Assembly: GCA_963680875.1 (NCBI GenBank)
Contig: OY804582.1
Coordinates: 48,068,646 to 48,132,645, forward strand
Direction of reading: 5' to 3'
From: Bathymodiolus brooksi
Lineage: Eukaryota > Mollusca > Bivalvia > Mytilida > Modiolidae
DNA length: 64,000 nt
The notes beneath the pieces were generated by a model, which was not told the origin of the DNA, made no database searches, and saw nothing but the letters and a program-made list of their open reading frames with translations. Positions within the stretch are counted from its first letter, which is position 1, and each line of letters opens with the position of its first letter. Shown piece after piece: positions 23,040 to 35,610 of the stretch. The translations under genes and the position numbers were made by a program.

Positions 23040-23560
23040 TGTTACAGAAATAGGCTGACGCATATAATAGTAATTGCTTTGTTGTTTACATATTTCCTTT
23101 CTAATAATATAAATACCAGATACATTTCTCGACTTCCTGAAACCGAGCACCATATATCCTTAAACTGTGTCATCCATGTAAGTTGGGATATCGCTACTTA
23201 TAGCAGTAACTGAAAGTAAACCTTTAATTCAAAATTGTCTTGATTGAGTTAAATGGTGTATGCAACGATAGATAATTAAATAAATATTTCTGTTTGTATT
23301 ATAGCACCCATATATTCAATAGGTTATAAATCGCTTGAATGCTGGCAAATGATAGAGCACCGAGATACAAGCAAATAAAACAGAGAAAAAACCCTCAAAT
23401 CTATCATTTCTTAAACTATGAATGCACTGAAAATAGTAATTACCAATGAATGGACTATTATATTAATAATACGTTCCGGTGTAAATAAGGGTAATAGCAA
23501 AATTACCGAACTCAAAACTCATAATTACATAAACAAACAAAATCAGTCAACAACCGGAAA
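23040..23560 (+). repeat. Composite satellite-carrier repeat, copy 2, left flank
   Basis: Shares AATAGGCTGACGCATATAAT, ATAGCAGTAACTGAAAGT and ACAAGCAAATAAAAC with the copies at 20930 and 30800. It runs straight into array B. Confidence 0.8.
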
Positions 23561-23564
23561 ACTG

Positions 23565-24660
23565 TAAGAGGAATAGCCAGTAAATGAGCCATTACATTAA
23601 TAATACGCTGTACGATGTAAGGAGAATAGACAGTAACTGGACTATTAGAATAATAATAAGCTTTCCGGTGTTAAGAGAATAGCCAGTAAATGGACTATTA
23701 TATTAATGATAAGCTTTCCGGTGTAAGAGGAATAGTTAATAAATGGACTGCTATATTAATAGCACGCTCCGGTGTAAGAGGATTAGTCAGTAAATGCACT
23801 ATTATATTAATAATAAGCTTTTCGGTGTAAGGATAATAGTCAGTAAATGCACTATTAGATTAATAATAATCTTTCCGGAGTAGGGAGAATATCCAGTAAA
23901 TGGAGTATTATATTAATAATAAGCTTTCCGGTATAAGGATAATAGTCAGTAAATGCACTATTAGATTTATAATAAGCTATCCGGTATAAGGATAATAGTC
24001 AATAAATGCACTATTAGATTAATAATCAGCTTTCCCGTGTAAGGAGAATAGCCAGTAAATGGACTATTATATTGATAATAAGCTTTCCGGTGTAAGGAGA
24101 ATAGCAGGTAAATGGACTATTATATTAATAATAAGGTTTTCGGTGTAAGGAAAATATCCGGTAAATGGACTACTAGACTAATAATAAACTTTCAGGTGTA
24201 AGGAGAATAACCAGTAAATGGACTACTAGATTAATAATAAAATTTCCAGTGTAAGGAGAATAGCCAGTAAATGGACTATTAGATTAATAAAAAGCTTTCC
24301 GGTGTAAGGAGAATAGCCAGTAAATGGACTACTCTATTAATAATAAGCTTTTCGGTGTAAGGAAAATATCCAGTAAATGAACTACTAGACTAATAATAAA
24401 CTTTCAGGTGTAAGGAGAATAGCCAGTAAATGGACTACTAGATTAATAGTAAACTTTCCGGTGTAAGGAGAGTAGCCAGTAAATGGACTATTAGATTAAT
24501 AATACACTTTCCGGTGTAAGAGGAATAGCTAGTAAATGGACTACCATATTAATAGTGCGCTCCGATGTAAGAGAATTAGCCAGTAAATGGACTATTATAT
24601 TAATAATAAGCTTTCCGGTGTAAGGAGAATAGCCAGTAAATGGACTGTTATGTTAATTAT
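23565..24660 (+). repeat. 51-bp satellite, array B (~21 units)
   Basis: The unit, read forward, is GCTTTCCGGTGTAAGGAGAA, TAGCCAGTAAATGGACTATT, AGATTAATAATAA. Units are 80-95% alike by eye. The right flank (GACTAGACTGATAGAGACA onward, to about 25000) matches copy 1 and is interrupted at about 24780-24850 by another fragment of satellite units. Confidence 0.92.
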
Positions 24661-25099
24661 AAGATCTTGGACTAGACTGATAGAGACATATACCTAGAAT
24701 TAATAAGAATGAAGTTTGTATAATATATATACAATAAACGGACATTGCCGGAAAATAAATATATCTTTAGAAACAGATAATAAGCTTTCCGGTATAAGGA
24801 TAATAGTCAGTAAATGCACTATTAGATTTATAATAAGCTATCCGGTATACTCTGTTTCGTAGAATGCAAATTAATGTTATATTTCACGAATATACTCTTT
24901 TGGTATACACTGACAAAAACAAAATATACCACACCATCGAAATACAGAATAGATCCGAAATCTGGTCGACAAATCGTAGAAGTTATCAGTCATGCTGCAT
25001 CAACTATCCTTTATCAATTTAAAGATTTCACTTGAATTTTCAGAGGAAATGAGTAACACAACCGGTGTTGCATTAAAGGCAGGCACTGCTTAACATTTG

Positions 25100-25213
25100 C
25101 GAAAATCTGGGATACTTTTTGTCTGTTCTGTGTCTTGTGTACACAATCTTGTCAGTGTCTCTGGATTGTTCATTTGTGATTGCCCTTTCGGTTTACTCTA
25201 GCGTTTAATCAAC
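25100..25213 (-). repeat. Dispersed repeat family 1
   Basis: Contains TGTGTCTTGTGTACACAATC and TCGGTTTACTCTAGCGTTTA, the inverse of the family start seen at 18995, 38089 and 60190. Confidence 0.65.
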
Positions 25214-26317
25214 ATTTAAGAATCACTAATATTCAACACGTTCACGCAATAAGAAACAGCAGAAGTAAATAAAATCAACCCTAGCACGACAATTTTCCCA
25301 CTATTCCGCCCACTTCAAATACTTGCATCCCACTTTGTAGGTCCTCTCACGATGATCACCCTCCAGACACATTTTTCGATCCATTTCAACAGCCTATCTA
25401 CCACTTCTAGGTCCAATCCTATGCATCTTTGTACCAATAGAAAAAATACCAAAGTGCACACACTGTCAGTTTGAATCGTATCAAATAACCATGGACTGAA
25501 ACCGAATCATGGGAATGTTAGACACTGGTTGTCTATGTAGCTGCAAACAATAGCAAGATTACAAATACTACTTCATGTAGGTATAAAATTGTTAAGTTCA
25601 ATCTTTGGAATATATTTCCAGCTTTGATATGACACAAGTTATATATAATTATGACACGAAAACAAATTGCATGTACAAATCATGACAGGCACCACAATAA
25701 GTAATGAAATGGTAAATATAATTTTAAGTCAAGTCACAATAAAATCAAATAAAATAACACCTAATATAATCTTCATTTAGGATCTAATGTCTAACAAATT
25801 GATATGCACCAATTCCACTATTTAAAAAATAATGATAATTGGTAGCGAGAAAAAGCTTAGTCGGATAGTCAAATTTCTCCTGCTAATTATATAGTACCCT
25901 TCGTAAAGGGTAGATACATATTGGGTAGGAATATGCCAACATACAATTATTATACTGGGGGAATTTGCAATTTGGAAAGCTCGTAATAGATGGAAAGCCA
26001 AAAATACCACACTGTCCGAACATTTGCACAAACTACTAGGAAAATCGTAGAAAGACATTCCTTAATGATCGAGGAACACGAACCACACTAAAACACGGGT
26101 GAACGCAGGCGCTCTGGTAGAATAGGCAGTCCCTGCTGCTATTGCAACATCGACAAATTGAGACATTTTATGTTCTACTTGAATTGCAATGGTACCAGAA
26201 TTGTCCCTTTATTTTTCATACTTAATTTTTCTGCACAGGTTAAACAAATGTAAGATGACAAAAGATCCTTTGTCTGCAACCACGTCCTATATTAAAATAA
26301 TTTGATATGTTTGCTTG

Positions 26318-26530
26318 ATGGTGTCCAACGCCACTTTCAACAAAATTTCAGCTATATCGTGGCGGTCAGTTTTATCGATGGAGGAAACCGAGAAAAATAT
26401 CGACCTGTCGCATAATGTTGTACACCTCGCCCTGACCGTGATTCGAACTCACAACATCAGTGGTGATAGGTACTGGTAGCATCGGAAGCTGAAAATCCAT
26501 CTACCATACAATCACTGCCACGACGGCCCC
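26318..26530 (-). mobile_element. MetaSINE-type SINE within duplication copy 1
   Basis: Standard 3' end (inverse of TGGTGTCCAACGCCACTTTC), shortened central block and a tRNA-like B box. Its partner at 29302 occupies the same place in the second copy, so the insertion came before the duplication. Confidence 0.85.
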
Positions 26531-26944
26531 TACAATTTGATAACTTACCACCTTGAATAACTTCTGGGCTTATATTATTGTAGAAAACGTTTGCCCCTTT
26601 TATTATAAAAATTACAAAGATTAAAAGCTGAGAAGCCTTTAAAAAAATTTACCAAGAAATAGAAACAAAGGCTTTTCTTAAAATTTATTAGCAATAACAG
26701 ACATGGAATATCATTCTAGTTTGTATATTATAAATTATCATAAATTAGTCAAAGAAATTGACCAAGATCAATAAATCTATCCCAAGTACTTTTTTTATCT
26801 GCTGGCTATAGCTCATGAACCAATTTTCTAAATTGTGTTAATAAAGAAATTGGCTTCCTTGTTTTTAAAGCGACTTAGTTTATTGGCTTTTGATAAAGAT
26901 GTGATGATACCCTGTTTTGAGTAACAAATAAATTGTTTTCTTCG

Positions 26945-27095
26945 CCTTGTGTCTTGTGTATGGGATGTTCAACACATATTATTTTCTGTTTTTGTTGTGT
27001 TTATCTTGGTCATGTGTCTTGTGTATCCAATGTTGCCAGTTTCTCTGGATTTACCATTCTTGATTGTTCCTTCGGTTTTCTCTAACGTTTAATGT
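26945..27095 (-). repeat. Dispersed repeat family 1
   Basis: Carries TGTGTCTTGTGTATGGGATG and TTCGGTTTTCTCTAACGTTT. Duplicated at 29930 and, partly, at 33808. Confidence 0.65.
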
Positions 27096-27649
27096 CTTCC
27101 TTTTTTTCTTAAAAAATGAAATAGGAAAGAAACATGACTCTTATTTCCATCAATAGTGTTGCTAAGAATAGTTGAATATGCATTATTTACGTGGACAAAA
27201 TATATACTAATATAAATTGTTTTCGACATCTGTATATTTTCCATTTGCAAAAGTCATTTAATCTAAAACATACAATAAAGATTGATTGAATTTCTATGGT
27301 GTTTTGCCTCTTTCGAAGTTGCTTTAATTCTAAATTTAATGTTAGTATAGGATGGGAAGACCGAGAGTTATGTTCAATACAACAACATTTCAATTGTGTT
27401 CTGAAAAAAAGAAAGAAGAGTAGTCGCACTAGCTTAAATGAGATTCTCCTCCTCAAAATGCATATGTTTAAATCGATTTAAATTCACTAACGGGACCAAA
27501 TTAACATTTTTGCCACACTCTCTGTTTAATGACAACGTACATATTTCAGACTTGGATCGTTGAACTAGAGAAGAAACTGTAGCGTGAGCATCTAAATGCT
27601 CAAATAGCAGTCAAATGAACGGAATGGGATAACATATTATAATGCACAG

Positions 27650-28195
27650 AGGAATAGCCAGTAAAAGAACTATTAGATTAATAAGACGCTCTCGTGTAAG
27701 AGGAATAGTCTGTAAATGAACTATTAGATTAATAACAGGCTCCGGTGTAAGGAATATAGCCAGTAAATGAACTATTATATTACTAACAGGCTCCAGTGTA
27801 AGGAGAATAGCCAGTAAACGGACTAATAACAGGCTCCAGTGTAAGAGAAATAGTCAGTAAATGGCTATTATATTAATAATACGCTCCGGTGTAAGGAGAA
27901 TAGCCAGTAAATGGACTATTATATTAATAACAGGCTCCAGTGTAAGAGAAATAGTCAGTAAATGGACTATTAGATTAATAATACGCTCCGGTGTAAGTAG
28001 AATAGCCAGTAAATGGATTATTGTATTAATAATACGCTCCAATGTAAGGACAAGAGCCAGTAAATGGACTATTAGATTAATAATAAGCTCCGCTGTAAGA
28101 GAAATAGCCAGCAAATGGAGTATAAGATTAATAATACGCTCCGGTGTAAGAGAAATAGCTAGCAATTGGATTATTCGATTAATACTGCCCTCCGT
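27650..28195 (+). repeat. 51-bp satellite, array C (~10 units)
   Basis: Same unit and orientation as array B. It lies exactly between the two copies of the 2.35-kb duplication. Long open frames appear on both strands (27861-28199 + and 27854-28165 -) only because the unit length is divisible by three. Confidence 0.92.
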
Positions 28196-29301
28196 GTAAG
28201 ATTCAACACGATCACGCAGTAAGAAACAGCAGAAATAAATAAAATTAACCCTAGCACGACGATGTTCCCACTATTCCGCCCACTTCAAAAACTTGCATCC
28301 CACTTTTTAGATTCTCTGACGAAGATCACCCTCCAGACACATTGATCGGTCCATTTCAAAAGCCTATCTACCATTTCCATATCCAATCCTATGCATCTTT
28401 GTACCCATAGACAAAATACCAAAGTGCACAAACTGTCAGTTTGAATCGTATCAAATAACCATGGTCTGAAACCGAATCATGGGAATGTTAGACACTGGTT
28501 GTCTATGTAGATGTAAACAATAACAAAATTACAAATACTACTTCATGTAGGTATAAATTTTTTAAGTTCAATCTTTGGAATATATTTCCAGCTTTGATAT
28601 GACACAGTTATATATAATTATGACACGAAAACAAATAGCATGTACAAATCATGACAGGCACCATAATAAGTAATCAAATGGTAAATATAATTTAAAGTCA
28701 AGTCACAATAAAATCAAATAAAATAACACCTAATATAGCAAATCGCAGCGACACATCTTCATTTATGATGTAATGTCTAAAAAATTGATATGCACCTATT
28801 CCACTATTTAAAAAATAATGATAATGGTAGCGAGAAAAAGTTTAGTCAGATAGTCAAATTTCTCCTGCTAATTATATAGTACCCTTCGCAAAGGGTAGAC
28901 AAATATTGGGTAGGAATATGACAACATAGAATTATTATACTGGGGGAATTTGCAATTTGGAAAGCTCGTAATAGATGGAAAGCCAAAAATACCACACTGT
29001 CCGAACATTTGCAAAAACTACTAGGAAAATCGTAGAAAGAAATCCCTTAATGATCGAGGAACACGAACCACACTAAAACACGGGGTGAACGCAGGCGCTC
29101 TGGTAGAATAGGCAGTTCCTGCTCCTATTGAAACATCGACAAATTGAGACATGATATATTCTACTTGAATTGCAATGGTACCATAATTGTCCCTTTATTT
29201 TTCATAGTTATTTGTTCTGCACAGGTTAAAAATGTAAGATGGCAAAAGATTCTTTGTCTGCAACCACGTCCTATATTAAAATAAGTTGAAATGTTTGTTT
29301 G

Positions 29302-29520
29302 ATGGTGTCCAACGCCACTTTCAACAAAAATTGCAGCTATATCGTGGCGGTCAGTTTTATCGATGGAGGATACCGGAGAAAAACATCGACCTGCCGCATA
29401 ATGTTGTACACCTCGCCCTGACCGTGATTCGAACTCACAACATCAGTGGTGATATGTACTGGTAGCATCGGAAGTTGTAAATCCATTTACCATACAAACA
29501 CTGCCACGACGTCCCCTACA
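29302..29520 (-). mobile_element. MetaSINE-type SINE within duplication copy 2
   Basis: Sister of the copy at 26318, differing by a few substitutions. Confidence 0.85.
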
Positions 29521-29929
29521 ATTTGATAACTTACCACCTTGAATAACTTATGGGCTTATATTATTGTAGAAAACGTTTACCTATTTTATTATGAAAATTA
29601 CAAAAATCTAAACTGATCAGCATTTAACAAAAATTACCAAGAAATAGAAACAAAGGCTTTTTAAAAAATATATTAACAATAACAGACATGGAATATCATT
29701 GTAGTTTGTATATTATAAATTATCATATATTAGTTAAAGAAATTGAACAAGATCAATAAATCTATCCCAAGTCCTTTTTTGTATCTGGTGGTTATAGCTC
29801 ATCAAACAATTTTCTAAATTGTATTTACAAAGAAATTGGTTTCCTTGTTTTTAAAGCGACTTAGTTTATTTGCTTTTGGTAAATATGTGATGATACCCTG
29901 TTTTGAGTAACACATACATTGTTGTCTTC

Positions 29930-30080
29930 CCTTTGTGTCTTGTTTATGGGATGTTCAACACATATTATGTTCTGTTTTTGTTGCGTTTTTCTTGGTCATG
30001 TGTCTTGTGTATCCAATGTTGCCAGTTTCTCTGGATTTACCATTCTTGATTGTCCCGTCGGTTTTCTCTAACGTTTAATT
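29930..30080 (-). repeat. Dispersed repeat family 1
   Basis: Duplicate of the segment at 26945-27095. Confidence 0.65.
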
Positions 30081-30799
30081 TCTTCCTTTTTTTTTCTCTT
30101 AAAAACTGAAATAGGAAAGAAATATGACTCTTATTTCCATCAATAGTGTTGCTAAGAATAGTTGAATATGCATTACTTGCTTGGACAAAATATATACTAA
30201 TATAAATTGTTTTTGACATCTGTATATTTTCCATTTGCAAAAGTCATTTAATCTAAGACATACAATAAAGATTGATTGAATTTCTATGGTGTTTTGCCTC
30301 TTTCGAAGTTGTTTTAATTCTAGATCTAATGTAAGCATAGGATGAGAAGACCGAGAGTTATGTTCAATACAACAAGATTTCAAATGTTTTCTGAAAAAAA
30401 GAAAGAAGAGTATTTGCACTTGCTTAAATGAGATTCTCCTCCTCCAAATACATCTGTTTAAATCTGATTTAAATTCACTAACGGGACCAACTTAACATTT
30501 TTGTCACACTCTCTATTTAATGACAACGTACATATTTCAGACTTGGATCATTGAACTAGAGAAGAAGATATAGGATTTGCGATAAAAATGCTATAAAAGA
30601 AATGTATCTTGAAATATTCAATTTGATATGTTGCTGTAATAAGATAAACATAACAACATTGTTGGTGAAACACTATATTTACCCATCGTCAAACCACACT
30701 ATTTACTATATCATATTTTACAATACCTTCAAGTATCGGGGAATAGAGCGTATCGTAGGTGATTTAATCACAATGAAAATAATACACTGATGATAATTT

Positions 30800-31190
30800 G
30801 CTACAGAATAGGCTGACATATATAATGGTAATTGTTTTGTTGTTTAAATATCTGTTATCTAATAATATGAATACCAGATGTAATCTCTCTAGACTTCATG
30901 AAACCGAACACCAAATATCCTTTAACTGTGTCATCCATATAAGGTGGGATATCACTACTAATAGCAGTAACTGACAGAAACCCTTTACTTAGAAGTTGCT
31001 TTGGTAGAGTTAAAGGGTGTATTAAACGTTAATTAGATAAAAATTCCAGTTGTACTATATCACTAATATATACAATAGGTTATTAATCGCTTGCATGCGA
31101 TATAACACCGGGTTACAAGCAAATAAAACCGAGGACAACACCTTCAAATATATCTTTTTTTCTTACATTTAAATGTACGACTGTGAAGGT
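30800..31190 (+). repeat. Composite satellite-carrier repeat, copy 3, left flank
   Basis: Matches the left flanks at 20930 and 23040 (ATAGCAGTAACTGACAG and GGTTACAAGCAAATAAAACC) and runs into array D. Confidence 0.8.
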
Positions 31191-31194
31191 ATTA

Positions 31195-32280
31195 AAGGCT
31201 CCGGTGGAAGAGGAATATCCAGTAAATGGACTATTAGATTAAAAATACGCTCCGGTGTAAGATGAATATACAGTAAATGTACTATTAGATTAATACTGTG
31301 CTATGGTGTAAGAGGAATCGCCAGTAAATGAACTATTAAATTAATAAGACGCTCTCGTGTAAGAAGAATAGCCAGTAAATGTTCTACGCTCCGGTGTAAG
31401 GAGAATAGTTAGTAAATACACTATTAGATCAATAATACGCTCATATGTAAGAGGAATAGCCAGTAAATGGAGTATAAGATTAATAATACACTCCGGTTTA
31501 AGATGAATAGCTCGTAAATGGACTTTTAGGTTAATAATACGCTCCGATGTAAGGAGAATAGCCAGTACATGGACTATTATATTAATAATGCGCTCCGGTG
31601 TAAGATGAATATACAGTAAATGTACTATTAGATTAATACTGTGCTATGGTGTAAGAGGAATCGCCAGTAAATGAACTATTAAATTAATAAGACACTCTCG
31701 TGTAAGAAGAATAGCCAGTAAATGTTCTACGCTCCGGTGTTAGGAGAATAGTTAGTAAGTACACTATTAGATCAATAATACGCTCGGTGTAAGGAGAATA
31801 GCCAGTCAATGGACTATTAGATTAATAATGCACTCCGATGTAAGTAGAATAGCCAGTAAATGGACTATTAGATTAATAATGCGTTCCGATGTAAGAGAAA
31901 TAGCCAGTAAATGAACTATTAGATTAACGATACGCTCATATGTAAGAGGAATAGCCAGTAAATGGAGTATAAGATTAATAATACACTCCGGTTTAAGATG
32001 AATAGCTCGTAAATGGACTTTTAGGTTAATAATACGCTCCGATGTAAGGAGAATAGCCAGTACATGGACTATTATATTAATAATGCGCTCCGGTGTAAGA
32101 GGAATATCCAGTAAATGGTATATTGTATTAGTAAAACACTCTAGTGTAAGGAGAATAGCTAGTAAATGGACTATTAGATTAATAATGCGCACCGGTGTAA
32201 GAGGAATAACTAGTAAATGGACTATTGGATTAATAACAGACCCGGTGTAAGAGGAATAGCCAGTAAATAGCCTTCACAAG
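31195..32280 (+). repeat. 51-bp satellite, array D (~21 units) with higher-order repeats
   Basis: Same unit as arrays B and C. Blocks of several units are repeated: about 31240-31435 recurs at about 31598-31790, and 31441-31600 recurs essentially unchanged at 31936-32095. The 128-residue open frame at 31806-32192 on the minus strand is satellite sequence read as repeats of LIVHLLAIPLTPERIIN. Confidence 0.93.
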
Positions 32281-33010
32281 ATCAATGATTTCGGAAAGTA
32301 AATTCTTTACTGCTAATTACATATTGCCCTTTGCAAAGAGTAGACATATTTCTGTGAGAAAATGCCAACATATAATTATTATACTGGGGGCATTTGGAAT
32401 TTGGAAAACCAAAAACACCACACTATCCGAACATTTGCAAAATCCACAAGGAAAATCGTAGAAAGAGGCACAATCGATACCCGATACCCTTAGTGATCGA
32501 GTAATAAGGACCCCACTGAAAGCTGGGGATATCTCATCTGCTGTGGTAGAATAAGCAGTTCCTGATCCTATTGTAACATCGTCAAATTGTGACAGTTTAT
32601 GTTCTACTTGAGTTACTACGATACCAGAATGTTCTCACGATTTTTCATAGCTAATATTTCTGCACAGGTTAAACATGTAAGGTGGCAAAAGATCCCTTTT
32701 TCACATGCACCTCCTATATGAAAACAATTTGATATGTCTGATTGGTGTTGCTTAACACCATTTTCAACAATATTTCAGTTATATCATGGTGGTCAGTTTT
32801 ATGGGTGGAGGAAACAGGAGGACCCGGAGAAAACCACCGACCTGTCGCAAGTCACTGATAAACTTTATCGCATAATTTTTTACACCTCGCCCTGACCGAG
32901 ATTCGAACTCACAGCATCAAATTATAAAAATTAAAAACTGATAACCATTTAACAAAAAATACGAAGGAATAGAAACACAGGCTTTTTTCAGACCAATATA
33001 CCTCTATATT
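32281..33010 (+). repeat. 2.35-kb duplication, third partial copy
   Basis: Aligns with about 25855-26665 of copy 1 (TAATTATTATACTGGGGG, ACCAAAAACACCACACTATC, the SINE, then ACAAAAAATACGAAGGAATA), but is more diverged and truncated on the right. Confidence 0.8.
32742..32920 (-). mobile_element. MetaSINE-type SINE, head truncated
   Basis: Central block and 3' end are present; the sequence stops inside the tRNA-like head. It is at the same relative place as the SINEs at 26318 and 29302. Confidence 0.8.
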
Positions 33011-33299
33011 AAATATAGTCCTAGCTAGTTTGCTAAATTAAACAAGCACTGATTTGTGGAAAAGGTCATTTAATCATTATCATAAAGTGCAATAAATTGC
33101 ATCTCTAAAATTGTTACATAATATAACATAATCATGACTGAAATTATGTAATAATTACATAACACCAAATGAATAAATGACATCAAATAGCAAAGGTGGG
33201 GACAAAAAAGTGTCCGTCCGAAAATAACTGGTATAATGATCTAAATTAAAATTGGGTGGTAAGTGGGAGGGATTTAAAATAATTCCAATATAATATCGA

Positions 33300-33675
33300 A
33301 CATCCGAATTGGTCGGCAGTGTGTTTGCAAAAGTACGTGCGGTCATTTCCGCGTATGCTAAGAATAGATGCTTACCAATCAAAAGTGTACATTAATTGAT
33401 CATGTACTGACCGTGTGAATTTACACACATTGTTCGGCAACAGATTTGCAAAGAAACATGACCACGGATGTTGAAATAGATGCTGACCCATCAGCAATGC
33501 ACATTAATCGATCATGCACTCACCCTGTGAAATAACCGTAATTTTACAGAAATTGCATAACCAGAAATTGCATCATACATCATATACCAGTAAACAATCC
33601 TGTGAAATGACCTAAATTTACAGAAATGGCATAATTAGAAATTGAATCATATATCATTATACCAGTAAACAATCA
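33300..33675. repeat. Two local tandem duplications
   Basis: A unit of roughly 120 bp (GGTCGGCAGTGTGTTTGCAA onward) occurs twice at about 33310-33530. A unit of roughly 75 bp (CAGAAATTGCATAA ... TACCAGTAAACAAT) occurs twice at about 33523-33673. Confidence 0.75.
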
Positions 33676-33807
33676 CACTAGGATTAAGAATATTCTTAAG
33701 ATGTAATCAACTAATAATATTTATTATGTTAAAATAAGCAATTTTTGTAAAAAAAAAACAATATTTATATTGCTGACATAAATGATTTTATTGTTCCAAA
33801 AAAAAAA

Positions 33808-33915
33808 ATTTTCTTCGCCTTGCGTCTTGTGTATGGGATGTTCAACACATATTATGCTGTGTTTTTGTTGTGTTTGTCTTGGTCATGTGTCTTGTGTATC
33901 CAATGTTGCCAGTTG
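33808..33915 (-). repeat. Dispersed repeat family 1, fragment
   Basis: CTTCGCCTTGCGTCTTGTGT through CCAATGTTGCCAGTT matches 26940-27040 and 29925-30025. Confidence 0.7.
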
Positions 33916-33919
33916 AGAT

Positions 33920-35243
33920 AAAAAAAACATAATTTTTGATAGGATGACTAAATAGGAAATATCAGCCATTTCTTCAATTTTTGAAAGAAACATTAAATTA
34001 GATATCTTCAACTTTGCAACCAATCTAAAAATATCAAAATTTTTGGATTGAAAGATAATTTTACTTGAAAGTCATAATTGTTATTGAAAAGAAAAACACA
34101 ATTAAATAATAATAATGTTACAACATACATACTATTTTGTTAGAAAAAACATCTCCAAAGCCATAAGTTACTTTTCTTAAATAGGGAAAATTTTACATAT
34201 TAAAAAAATATGGAGTATTAGATTTCCAATTAAAGAACATATAAAAGAAGGATTAAAATTTCTAATTTTTCATCAGATAAAGGCAAAACATATTATACTG
34301 TATTGCCATTAGGAAACCACTTAAAACAGACAATGGCATGTGATAATCATACATAAAGTGCAGAATAAACTATGCATATTATTAAAGATTAAACAAAGCA
34401 GTTCATAAAACAATCTACTTATCAACTTTCAAACACACAAATATGTATTCCCGTGGGTCTAAGACAACTGCTCCTAAAATAAATAGCTAGGACAACTACC
34501 ACCCATAATGTTACCCATATAATGTAAAAACAACTACAATTCAACACTATAAACCATGGTTCTTATTACATAATGTCAATATAAGATAATCAATCTTGAA
34601 GTAATTAAAAGCCTTTCATTTACTTTAAGTGTGCAATATGGGATTTAACTCACTCAGCAATACAACAGTGGACATTCAAACTTATCAAAGCAATATGTCA
34701 TTGAGATAATTTCAGCATTTGAACTTAATTAATAACCAAAAAGAATGCATATATAAAAATTACAAATATTTCCATCATCAATATAAAAAAGGACATTTAA
34801 TAGTTAATACCAATTTGCATTTAAAATTATAAAAGAAAAGAATATCAACAGCCATCAGAACTGTAAAATAGTAATAACTATGTATCCGAACAACACCAAT
34901 GCTTCCGCTATTAATATCAAATTAAGGTGTCAAGTTTAGTTTATTTAAGGAAAAATCAAGTCCATATCTCAAAGAGTAGCAAAAAAATAGTGTAAACAGC
35001 TAAATATTTGGTAAAATTTCAAAGTCCAAGGACCACAATTCCGACAAAAATCATTCAACCAAAACCAAATGTATACTCGGTCTGTAGCTCATCATTATAC
35101 ACTCACATACCAAAGATCAAGTCCATATCTCAAAGCATACTGAAAAAAGAATAATCAACATAAAAAATCCATAATACATATAGTGGCGAGGGCATACAAA
35201 TCAGTACAAAATTGTGTTATAATTAATATATTCTCCAGTTTTA

Positions 35244-35276
<33 letters not shown>

Positions 35277-35420
35277 GCTATATTAGATTGCTGTCAAATT
35301 ATGATATTAAGTATATATGTACCATCTACACACGCTTATACACATGTCTTACGTCTATCCCTAGATTTGCCTTACGAGACAAGGTAACACTACGACTATT
35401 GAAGCTCCTTTTTTAGGGAG
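33920..35420. other. AT-rich spacer, no gene recognised
   Basis: Contains a (CT)n/(TA)n run at about 35247-35275 and otherwise nothing I can assign. Confidence 0.6.
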
Positions 35421-35520
35421 TGGATGTAGTCGAGTGGTCTAGGGCGCTGGACGTAAGGCTAAGCGAATGGTGCTGCAGTGTAACAATGGTGTGGGTTCAA
35501 ATCCCGTCGAGGGAAGAACA
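35421..35520 (+). other. tRNA-like sequence, probably a SINE head
   Basis: TAGTCGAGTGGTCTAGGGC resembles an A-box/D-arm and GTGGGTTCAAATCCCGT is a convincing B-box/T-arm, spaced as in a tRNA with a long variable arm. The 7-base stretch before the D-arm does not pair with the bases after the T-arm, so a functional acceptor stem is lacking. This favours a SINE head or decayed tRNA gene over a working tRNA. Confidence 0.6.
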
Positions 35521-35576
35521 AAAATTTGACAGCTCTAAAATCTAATTCTAACACTGTTTGGTTTAATTTTCAGACG

Positions 35577-35604
<28 letters not shown>
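35577..35604. repeat. (TA)n microsatellite
   Basis: About 14 TA dinucleotides. Confidence 0.9.

Positions 35605-35610
<6 letters not shown>

Larger units (their letters stand above)
25231..27580 (+). repeat. 2.35-kb segmental duplication, copy 1
   Basis: The copy begins ATTCAACACGTTCACGCAAT and stays closely similar to 28201-30570 through to AGACTTGGATCGTTGAACTA. Differences are scattered substitutions and small indels. It contains a SINE (26318-26530) and two dispersed-repeat segments. No gene is recognised. Confidence 0.93.
28201..30570 (+). repeat. 2.35-kb segmental duplication, copy 2
   Basis: Partner of 25231-27580. It has a roughly 18-bp extra stretch near 28739-28757 (GCAAATCGCAGCGACACA) that copy 1 lacks. 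It contains the sister SINE at 29302-29520. Confidence 0.93.

Noticed and set aside
31806..32192. 128-residue minus-strand open frame as a gene
   Set aside because: It is made wholly of 51-bp satellite units, which stay open because the period is divisible by three; no start context or splice sites support it.
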